Shown here piece by piece: positions 51,201 through 62,100 of a stretch of 64,000 nt of DNA. Origin of the DNA: Isoperla grammatica (taxonomy: Eukaryota; Arthropoda; Insecta; Plecoptera; Perlodidae); contig CAMDTW010000165.1 of the NCBI GenBank assembly GCA_945910005.1, positions 434,001 through 498,000 of the forward strand. Reading direction: 5' to 3'. The position numbers and the translations under genes were made by a program. The notes beneath the pieces were generated by a model. It was not told the origin of the DNA, made no database searches, and saw only the letters and a program-made list of their open reading frames with translations. The stretch's first letter is position 1, and every line of letters starts with the position of its first letter.

Positions 51201-53190
51201 CAAGCGAGGAAACACGCGTTGTCTTCATATGTTGCATGTAGTTGCTCTCATGTCACTGACTTAGCGCAGGGTTTATCACGTACAGTCACCGTCACAAGCG
51301 AGGAAGCATGCGTTGTCTTAATATGTTGCATGTAGTTGCTCTCATATCACTGACTTAGCGCAGGGTTTGTCACGTACAGTCACCTTCACAAGCGAGGAAA
51401 CATGCGTTGTCTTCATATGTTGCATGTAGTTGCCCTTATGTCACTGACTTAGCGCAGGGTTTATCAAGTACAGTCACCGTCACAATAGAGAAAACATGCA
51501 TTGTCTTCATATGTTGCATGTAGTTGCTCTCATGTCACTGACTTAGCGCAAGGTTTATCACGAACAGTTACCTTCACATCGAGGAAACATGCGTTGTCTT
51601 CATATGTTGCATGTAGTTGCTCTCATGTCACTGACTTAGCGCAGGCTTTATCAAGTACAGTCACCTTCACAAGCGAGGAAACATGCGTTGTCTTCATATG
51701 TTGCATGTAGTTGCTCTCATGTCACTGACATAGCGCAGGGTTTATCAAGTACAGTCACCTTCACAAGCAAGGAAACATGCGTTGTCTTCATATGTTGTAT
51801 GTAGTTGCTCTCATGTCACTGACTAAGGGCAGGGTTTATCAAGTACAGTCACCTTCACAAGCGAGGAAGCATGCGTTGTCTTCATATGTTGCATGTAGTT
51901 GCTCTCATGTCACTGACTTAGCGCAGGGTTTATCAAGTACAGTCACCTTCACAAGCGTGGAAACATGTTTTGTCTTCATATGTTGCATGTAGTTGCTCTC
52001 ATGTCACTGACTTTGCGCAGGGTTTATCAAGTACAGTCACCTTCACAAGCGAGGAAACATGCGTTGTCTTCATATGTTGCATGTCGTTGCTCTCATGTCA
52101 CTGACTTAGCGCAGGGTTTATCAAGTACAGTCACCTTCACAAGCGAGGAAACATGCGTTGTCTTCATATGTTGTATGTTGTTGCTCTCATGTCACTGACT
52201 TAGCGCAGGGTTTATCAAGTATAGTCACCTTCACAAGCGAGGAAACATGCGTTGTCTTCATATGTTGCATGTTGTTGCTCTCATGTCACTGACTTAGCGC
52301 TGGGTTTATCAAGTACAGTCACCGTCACAAGCGAGGAAACATGCATTGTCTTCATATTATGTTGCATGTACTTGCTCTCATGTCACTGACTGAGCGCAGG
52401 GTTTATCAAGTACAGTCACCGTCACAAGCGAGGAAACATGCGTTGTCTTCAAATGTTGCATGTAGTTGCTCTCATGTCAGTGACTTAGCGCAGGGTTTAT
52501 CACGTAAAGTCACCGTCACAAGCGAGGAAATATGCGTGGTCCTCATATGTTGCATGTAGTTGCTCTCATGCCATTGACTTAGCGCAGGGTTTATCAAGTA
52601 CAGTCACCGTCACAAGCGAGGAAACATGCGTTGTCATCATATGTTGCATGTAGTTGCTCTCATGTCACTGACTTAGCGCAGGGTTTATCACGTACAGTAA
52701 CCTTCACAAGCGAGGAAACATGCGTTGTCTTCATATGTTGCATGAAGTTTCTCTCATGTCACTGACTTACCGCAGGGTTTATCAAGTACAGTCACCGTCA
52801 CAAGCGAGGAAACATGCGTTGTTTTCATATGTTGCATGTAGTTGCTCTCATGTCACTGACTTAGCGCAGGGTTTATCACGTACAGTCACCTTCACAAGCG
52901 AGGAAACATGCGTTGTCTTCATATGTTGCATGTAGTTGCTCTCATGTCACTGACTTAGCGCAGGGTTTATCACGTACAGTCACCTTCACAAGCGAGGAAA
53001 CATGTGTTGTCTTCATATGTTGCATGTAGTTGCTCTCATGTCACTGACTTAGCGCAGGGTTTATCAAGTACAAATCACCGTCACAATAGAGAAAACATGC
53101 GTTGTCTTCATATGTTGCATGTAGTTGCTCTCATGTCACTGACTTAGCGCAGGGTTTATCAAGTACAGTCACCGTCACAAGCGAGGAAAC
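44260..53190. repeat. ~9-kb superunit (E+K), copy A
   Basis: This copy begins at the CATTGTAATC point of class E unit U6 and ends where the sequence jumps back to the same CATTGTAATC point. It is 8,939 bp by the TGTCGTCATATG marker (44,440 to 53,379). It contains one class E stretch followed by one class K stretch. The 97-bp monomer lost near 46,740 makes it 97 bp shorter than copy B. Confidence 0.83.
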
Positions 53191-56100
53191 ATGCATTGTA
53201 ATCATATGTTGCATGTAGTTGCTCTCATGTCACTGACTTAGCGCAAAGTTTATCAAGTACAGTCACCGTCACAAGCGAGGATACATGCGTTGTCTTCATA
53301 TGTTGTATGTAGTTGCTCTCATGGCACTGACTTAGCGCAGGGTTTATCAAGTACAGTCACCATCACAAGCGAGAAAACATGCGTTGTCGTCATATGTTGC
53401 ATGTAGTTGCTCTCATGTCACTGACTAAGCGCAGGGTTTATCAAGTACAGTCACCGTCACAAGCGAGGAAACATGCGTTGTCTTCATATGTTGCATGTAG
53501 TTGCTCTCATGTCACTGACTTAGCGCAGGGTTTATCAAGAACAGTACCCGTCACAAGCGAGGAAACATGCGTTGTCTTCATATGTTGCATGTAGTTGCTC
53601 TCATGACACTGACTTAGCGCAGGGTTTATCAAATACAGTCACCATCACAAGCGAGAAAACATGCGTTGTCGTCATATGTTGCATGTAGTTGCTCTCATGT
53701 CACTGATTTAGCGCAGGGTTTATCAAGTACAGTCACCGTCACAAGCGAGGAAACATGCGTTGTCTTCATATGTTGCATGTAGTTGCTCTCATGTCACTGA
53801 CTTAGCGCATGGTTTATCAAGTACAGTCACCGTCACAAGCGAGGAAACATGCGTTGTCTTCATATGTTGCATGTAGTTGCTCTCATGTCACTGACTTAGC
53901 GCAGGGTTTATCAAGTACAGGCACCGTCACAAGCGAGGAAACATGCGTTGTCTTCATATGTTGCATGTAGTTGCTCTCATGTCACTGACTTAGCGCAGGG
54001 TTTATCAAGTACAGTCAACGTCACAAGCGAGGAAACATGCATTGTCTTCATATAATGTTGCATGTACTTGCTCTCATGTCACTGACTTAGCGCAGGGTTT
54101 ATCACGTACAGTCACCGTCACAAGCGAGGAAACATGCGTTGTCTTCAAATGTTGCATGTTGTTGCTCTCATGTCAGTGACTTAGCGCAGGGTTTATCACG
54201 TACAGTCACCGTCACAAGCGAGGAAATATGCGTTGTCCTCATATGTTGCATGTAGTTGCTCTCATGCCATTGACATAGCGCAGGGTTTATCAAGTACAGT
54301 CACCTTCACAAGCGAGGAAACATGCGTTGCCATCATATGTTGCATGTAGTTGCTCTCATGTCACTGACTTAGCGCAGGGTTTATCACGTACATTCACCTT
54401 CACAAGCGAGGAACATGCGTTGTCTTCATATGTTGCATGTAGTTTCTCTCATGTCACTGACTTACCGCAGGGTTTATCAAGTACAGTCACCGTCACAAGC
54501 GAGGAAACATGCGTTGTTTTCATATGTTGCATGTAGTTGCTCTCATGTCACTGACTTTACGCAGGGTTTATCACGTACAGTCACCTTCACAAGCGAGGAA
54601 ACATGCGTTGTCTTCATATGTTGCATGTAGTTGCTCTCATGTCACTGACTTAGCGCAGGGTTTATCACGTACAGTCACCGTCACAAGCGAGGAAGCATGC
54701 GTTGTCTTAATATGTTGCATGTAGTTGCTCTCATATCACTGACTTAGCGCAGGGTTTGTCACGTACAGTCACCTTCACAAGCGAGGAAACATGCGTTGTC
54801 TTCATATGTTGCATGTAGTTGCTCCCATGTCACTGACTTAGCGCAGGGTTTATCAAGTTCAGTCACCGTCACAATAGAGAAAACATGCATTGTCTTCATA
54901 TGTTGCATGTAGTTGCTCTCATGTCACTGACTTAGCGCAAGGTTTATCACGAACAGTTACCTTCACATCGAGGAAACATGCGTTGTCTTCATATGTTGCA
55001 TGTAGTTGCTCTCATGTCACTGACTTAGCGCAGGCTTTATCAAGTACAGTCACCTTCACAAGCGAGGAAACATGCGTTGTCTTCATATGTTGCATGTAGT
55101 TGCTCTCATGTCACTGACATAGCGCAGGGTTTATCAAGTACAGTCACCTTCACAAGCGAGGAAACATGCGTTGTCTTCATATGTTGTATGTAGTTGCTCT
55201 CATGTCACTGACTAAGGGCAGGGTTTATCAAGTACAGTCACCTTCACAAGCGAGGAAACATGCGTTGTCTTCATATGTTGCATGTAGTTGCTCTCATGTC
55301 ACTGACTTAGCGCAGGGTTTATCAAGTACAGTCACCTTCACAAGCGTGGAAACATGTTTTGTCTTCATATGTTGCATGTAGTTGCTCTCATGTCACTGAC
55401 TTTGCGCAGGGTTTATCAAGTACAGTCACCTTCACAAGCGAGGAAACATGCGTTGTCTTCATATGTTGCATGTCGTTGCTCTCATGTCACTGACTTAGCG
55501 CAGGGTTTATCAAGTACAGTCACCTTCACAAGCGAGGAAACATGCGTTGTCTTCATATGTTGTATGTTGTTGCTCTCATGTCACTGACTTAGCGCAGGGT
55601 TTATCAAGTATAGTCACCTTCACAAGCGAGGAAACATGCGTTGTCTTCATATGTTGCATGATGTTGCTCTCATGTCACTGACTTAGCGCTGGGTTTATCA
55701 AGTACAGTCACCGTCACAAGCGAGGAAACATGCATTGTCTTCATATTATGTTGCATGTACTTGCTCTCATGTCACTGACTGAGCGCAGGGTTTATCAAGT
55801 ACAGTCACCGTCACAAGCGAGGAAACATGCGTTGTCTTCAAATGTTGCATGTAGTTGCTCTCATGTCAGTGACTTAGCGCAGGGTTTATCACGTAAAGTC
55901 ACCGTCACAAGCGAGGAAATATGCGTTGTCCTCATATGTTGCATGTAGTTGCTCTCATGCCATTGACTTAGCGCAGGGTTTATCAAGTACAGTCACCGTC
56001 ACAAGCGAGGAAACATGCGTTGTCATCATATGTTGCATGTAGTTGCTCTCATGTCACTGACTTAGCGCAGGGTTTATCACGTACAGTAACCTTCACAAGC

Positions 56101-57237
56101 GAGGAAACATGCGTTGTCTTCATATGTTGCATGAAGTTTCTCTCATGTCACTGACTTACCGCAGGGTTTATCAAGTACAGTCACCTTCACAAGCGAGGAA
56201 ACATGCGTTGTCTTCATATGTTGCATGTAGTTGCTCTCATGTCACTGACTTAGCGCAGGGTTTATCACGTACAGTCACCTTCACAAGCGAGGAAACATGT
56301 GTTGTCTTCATATGTTGCATGTAGTTGCTCTCATGTCACTGACTTAGCGCAGGGTTTATCACGTACGGTCACCTTCACAAGCGAGGAAACATGAGTTGTC
56401 CTCATATGTTGCATGTAGTTGCTCTCATGTCACTGACTTAGCGCAGGGTTAATCTCGTACAGTCACCGTCACAAGCGAGGAAACATGCGTTGTCTTCATA
56501 TGTTGCATGTAGTTGCTTTTATGTCACTGACTTAGCGCAGGGTTTATCAAGTACAGTCACCGTCACAAGCGAGGAAACATGCGTTGTCCTAATATTTTGC
56601 ATGTAGTTGCTGTCATGTCACTGACTTAGCGCAGGGTTTATCACGTACAGTCACCTTCACAAGCGAGGAAACATGCATTGCCTTCATATGTTGCATGTAG
56701 TTGCTCTCATGTCACTGACTTATCGCAGGGTTTATCAAGTACAGTCACCGTCACAATATAGAAAGCATGCGTTGTCTTCATATGTTGCATGTAGTTGCTC
56801 TCTTGTCACTGACTTAGCGCAAGGTTTATCAAGTATAGTCACCGTCACAATAGGGAAAACATGCGTTGTCTTCATATGTTGCATGTAGTTGCTCTCATGT
56901 CACTGACTTAGCGCAGGGTTTATCAAGTACAGTCACCGTGACAAGCGAGGAAACATGCGTTGTCCTCATATGTTGCATGTAGTTGCTCTCATGTCACTGA
57001 CTTAGCGCAGGGTTTATCAAGTACAAATCACCGTCACAATAGAGAAAACATGCGTTGTCTTCATATGTTGCATGTAGTTGCTCTCATGTCACTGACTTAG
57101 CGCAGGGTTTATCAAGTACAGTCACCTTCACAAGCGAGGAAACATGCGTTGTCTTCATATGTTGCATGTAGTTTCTCTCATGTCACTGACTTAGCGCAGG
57201 GTTTATCAAGTACACTCACCTTCACAAGCAAGGAAAC
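48202..57237. repeat. Core unit U7, composite K+E, 96-mer (9,036 bp)
   Basis: The first part, 48,202 to about 53,060, is class K (GCGCGGGGTT about 49,663, GCAATGTAATC about 49,801, AAACACGCG about 51,211). Unlike U3 and U4 it runs through the TATTATG 97-bp monomer (about 52,357) into left-domain-type monomers (GTTGTTTTCATATG about 52,820). Near 53,060 it jumps to ACAAATCACC, and then near 53,190 to the CATTGTAATC point of a class E unit. That unit continues to 57,237 (CGAGGAACATG at 54,408). The E part therefore lacks its opening monomers. Confidence 0.82.
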
Positions 57238-60200
57238 ATGCGTTGTCTTCATATGTTGCATGTAGTTGCTCTCATGTCACTGACTTTGCGCAGAGTTTAT
57301 CAAGTACAGTCACCTTCACAAGCGAGGAAACATGCGTTGTCTTCATTTGTTGCATGTAGTTGCTCTCATGTCACTGACTTAGCGCAAGGTTTATCAAGTA
57401 CAGTCACCGTCACAAGCGAGGAAACATGCGTTGTCTTCATATGTTGCATGTAGTTGCTTTCATGTCACTGACTTAGCGCAGGGTTTTTTCAAGTACAGTT
57501 ACCTTCACAAGCGAGGAAATATGCGTTGTCTTCATATGTTGCATGTAGTTGCTCTCATGTCACTGACATAGCGCTGGGTTTATCAAGTACAGTCACCGTC
57601 ACAATAGAGAAAACATGCGTTGTCTTCATATGTTGCATGTAGTTGCTCTCATATCACTCACTTAGCGCAGGGTTTATCAAGTATAGTCACGGTCACAATA
57701 GAGAAAACATGCGATGTCTTCATATGTTGCATGTAGTTTCTCTCATATCACTGACTTAGCGCAGGGTTTATCAAGTACAGTCACCGTCACAAGCGAGGAA
57801 ACATGCGTTGTCTTCATATGTTGCATGTAGTTTCTCTCATGTCACTGACTTAGCGCAGGGTTTATCAAGTACACTCACCATCACAAGCGAGGAAACATGC
57901 GTTGTCTTCATATGTTGCATGAAGTTGCTCTCATGTCACTACCTTGCGCAGGGTTTATCAAGTACAGTCACCTTCACAAGCGAGGAAACATGCGTTGTCT
58001 ACATATGTTGCATGTAGTTGCTCTCATGTCACTGACTTAGCGCAGGGTTTATCAAGTACAGTCACCGTCACAAGCGAGGAAACATGCGTTGTCTTCATAT
58101 GTTGCATGTAGTTGCTCTCATGTCACTGACTTAGCGCAGGGTTTTTTCAAATACAGTCACCTTCACAAGCGAGGAAACATGCGTTGTCTTCATATGTTGC
58201 ATGTAGTTGCTCTCATGTCACTGACTTAGCGCAGGGTTTTTTCAAGTACAGTCACCTTTACAAGCGAGGAAACATGCGTTGTCTTCATATGTTGCATGTA
58301 GTTGCTCTCATGCCACTGACATAGCGCAGGGTTTATCACGTACAGTCACCGTCACAAGCGAGAAAACATGCGTTGTCTTCATATGTTGCATGTAGTTGCT
58401 CTCATATCACTGACTTAGCGCAGGGTTTTTCACGTACAGTCACCGTCACAAGCGAGGAAACATGCGTTGTCCTAATATGTTGCATGTAGTTGCTCTCATG
58501 TCACTGACTTAGCGCAGGGTTTATCAACACAGTCACCGTCACAAGCGAGGAAACATGCGTTGTCCTAATATGTTGCATGTGGTTGCTCTCATGTCACCGA
58601 CTTAGCGCAGGGTTTATCAAGTACAGTCACCTTCACAAGCGAGGAAACATGCGTTGTCTTCATATGTTGCATGTAGTTGCTCTCATGTCACTGACTTAGC
58701 GCGGGGTTTATCACGTACAGTCACCTTCACAAGCGAGGAAACATGCGTTGTCTTCATATGTTGCATGTAGTTGCTCTCATGTCACTGACTTAGCGCAGGG
58801 TTTATCAAGTACAGTCACCGTCACAAGCGAGGAAACATGCAATGTAATCATATGTTGCATGTAGTTGCTCTCATGTCACTGACTTAGCGCAAAGTTTATC
58901 AAGTACAGTCACCGTCACAAGCGAGGAAACATGCGTTGTCTTCATATGTTGTATGTAGTTGCTCACATGACACTGACTTAGCGCAGGGTTTATCAAGTAC
59001 AGTCACCATCACAAGCGAGAAAACATGCGTTGTCGTCATATGTTGCATGTAGTTGCTCTCATGTCACTGACTAAGCGCAGGGTTTATCAAGTACAGTCAC
59101 CGTCACAAGCGAGGAAACATGCGTTGTCTTCATATGTTGCATGTAGTTGCTCTCATGTCACTGACTTAGCGCAGGGTTTATCAAGAACAGTACCCGTCAC
59201 AAGCGAGAAAACATGCGTTGTCTTCATATGTTGCATGTAGTTGCTCTCATGACACTGACTTAGCGCAGGGTTTATCAAATACAGTCACCATCACAAGCGA
59301 GAAAACATGCGTTGTCGTCATATGTTGCATGTAGTTGCTCTCATGTCACTGATTTAGCGCAGGGTTTATCAAGTACAGTCACCGTCACAAGCGAGGAAAC
59401 ATGCGTTGTCTTCATATGTTGCATGTAGTTGCTCTCATGTCACTGACTTAGCGCATGGTTTATCAAGTACAGTCACCGTCACAAGCGAGGAAACATGCGT
59501 TGTCTTCATATGTTGCATGTAGTTGCTCTCATGTCACTGACTTAGCGCAGGGTTTATCAAGTACAGGCACCGTCACAAGCGAGGAAACATGCGTTGTCTT
59601 CATATGTTGCATGTAGTTGCTCTCATGTCACTGACTTAGCGCAGGGTTTATCAAGTACAGTCAACGTCACAAGCGAGGAAACATGCATTGTCTTCATATA
59701 ATGTTGCATGTACTTGCTCTCATGTCACTGACTTAGCGCAGGGTTTATCACGTACAGTCACCGTCACAAGCGAGGAAACATGCATTGTCTTCAAATGTTG
59801 CATGTAGTTGCTCTCATGTCAGTGACTAAGCGCAGGGTTTATCACGTACAGTCACCGTCACAAGCGAGGAAATATGCGTTGTCCTCATATGTTGCATGTA
59901 GTTGCTCTCATGCCATTGACATAGCGCAGGGTTTATCAAGTACAGTCACCTTCACAAGCGAGGAAACATGCGTTGCCATCATATGTTGCATGTAGTTGCT
60001 CTCATGTCACTGACTTAGCGCAGGGTTTATCACGTACATTCACCTTCACAAGCGAGGAAACATGCGTTGTCTTCATATGTTGCATGTAGTTTCTCTCATG
60101 TCACTGACTTACCGCAGGGTTTATCAAGTACAGTCACCGTCACAAGCGAGGAAACATGCGTTGTTTTCATATGTTGCATGTAGTTGCTCTCATGTCACTG

Positions 60201-62100
60201 ACTTTACGCAGGGTTTATCACGTACAGTCACCTTCACAAGCGAGGAAACACGCGTTGTCTTCATATGTTGCATGTAGTTGCTCTCATGTCACTGACTTAG
60301 CGCAGGGTTTATCACGTACAGTCACCGTCACAAGCGAGGAAGCATGCGTTGTCTTAATATGTTGCATGTAGTTGCTCTCATATCACTGACTTAGCGCAGG
60401 GTTTGTCACGTACAGTCACCTTCACAAGCGAGGAAACATGCGTTGTCTTCATATGTTGCATGTAGTTGCCCTTATGTCACTGACTTAGCGCAGGGTTTAT
60501 CAAGTACAGTCACCGTCACAATAGAGAAAACATGCATTGTCTTCATATGTTGCATGTAGTTGCTCTCATGTCACTGACTTAGCGCAAGGTTTATCACGAA
60601 CAGTTACCTTCACATCGAGGAAACATGCGTTGTCTTCATATGTTGCATGTAGTTGCTCTCATGTCACTGACTTAGCGCAGGCTTTATCAAGTACAGTCAC
60701 CTTCACAAGCGAGGAAACATGCGTTGTCTTCATATGTTGCATGTAGTTGCTCTCATGTCACTGACATAGCGCAGGGTTTATCAAGTACAGTCACCTTCAC
60801 AAGCAAGGAAACATGCGTTGTCTTCATATGTTGTATGTAGTTGCTCTCATGTCACTGACTAAGGGCAGGGTTTATCAAGTACAGTCACCTTCACAAGCGA
60901 GGAAGCATGCGTTGTCTTCATATGTTGCATGTAGTTGCTCTCATGTCACTGACTTAGCGCAGGGTTTATCAAGTACAGTCACCTTCACAAGCGTGGAAAC
61001 ATGTTTTGTCTTCATATGTTGCATGTAGTTGCTCTCATGTCACTGACTTTGCGCAGGGTTTATCAAGTACAGTCACCTTCACAAGCGAGGAAACATGCGT
61101 TGTCTTCATATGTTGCATGTCGTTGCTCTCATGTCACTGACTTAGCGCAGGGTTTATCAAGTACAGTCACCTTCACAAGCGAGGAAACATGCGTTGTCTT
61201 CATATGTTGTATGTTGTTGCTCTCATGTCACTGACTTAGCGCAGGGTTTATCAAGTATAGTCACCTTCACAAGCGAGGAAACATGCGTTGTCTTCATATG
61301 TTGCATGTTGTTGCTCTCATGTCACTGACTTAGCGCTGGGTTTATCAAGTACAGTCACCGTCACAAGCGAGGAAACATGCATTGTCTTCATATTATGTTG
61401 CATGTACTTGCTCTCATGTCACTGACTGAGCGCAGGGTTTATCAAGTACAGTCACCGTCACAAGCGAGGAAACATGCGTTGTCTTCAAATGTTGCATGTA
61501 GTTGCTCTCATGTCAGTGACTTAGCGCAGGGTTTATCACGTAAAGTCACCGTCACAAGCGAGGAAATATGCGTTGTCCTCATATGTTGCATGTAGTTGCT
61601 CTCATGCCATTGACTTAGCGCAGGGTTTATCAAGTACAGTCACCGTCACAAGCGAGGAAACATGCGTTGTCATCATATGTTGCATGTAGTTGCTCTCATG
61701 TCACTGACTTAGCGCAGGGTTTATCACGTACAGTAACCTTCACAAGCGAGGAAACATGCGTTGTCTTCATATGTTGCATGAAGTTTCTCTCATGTCACTG
61801 ACTTACCGCAGGGTTTATCAAGTACAGTCACCGTCACAAGCGAGGAAACATGCGTTGTTTTCATATGTTGCATGTAGTTGCTCTCATGTCACTGACTTAG
61901 CGCAGGGTTTATCACGTACAGTCACCTTCACAAGCGAGGAAACATGCGTTGTCTTCATATGTTGCATGTAGTTGCTCTCATGTCACTGACTTAGCGCAGG
62001 GTTTATCACGTACAGTCACCTTCACAAGCGAGGAAACATGTGTTGTCTTCATATGTTGCATGTAGTTGCTCTCATGTCACTGACTGAGCGCAGGGTTTAT
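53191..62100. repeat. ~9-kb superunit (E+K), copy B
   Basis: This copy matches copy A at an offset of 8,939 before the missing 97-bp monomer and 9,036 after it (47,073/56,109, 48,202/57,238, 51,777/60,813, 52,720/61,756). It retains the TATTATG monomer near 55,746. The right limit is the loss of match near 62,100. Confidence 0.83.
57238..62082. repeat. Core unit U8, class K, runs into edge sequence
   Basis: This unit matches 48,202 to about 53,046 at an offset of 9,036 with few differences. For example, TGCGTGGTCC near 52,534 is TGCGTTGTCC here, and CATAAGTTGC is absent here. The match is lost near 62,100, where U7 turns to ACAAATCACC while this copy continues into left-domain monomers (CATGAGTTGTCC, GTTAATCTCG). 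This is probably the unrearranged right end of a class K unit. Confidence 0.82.
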
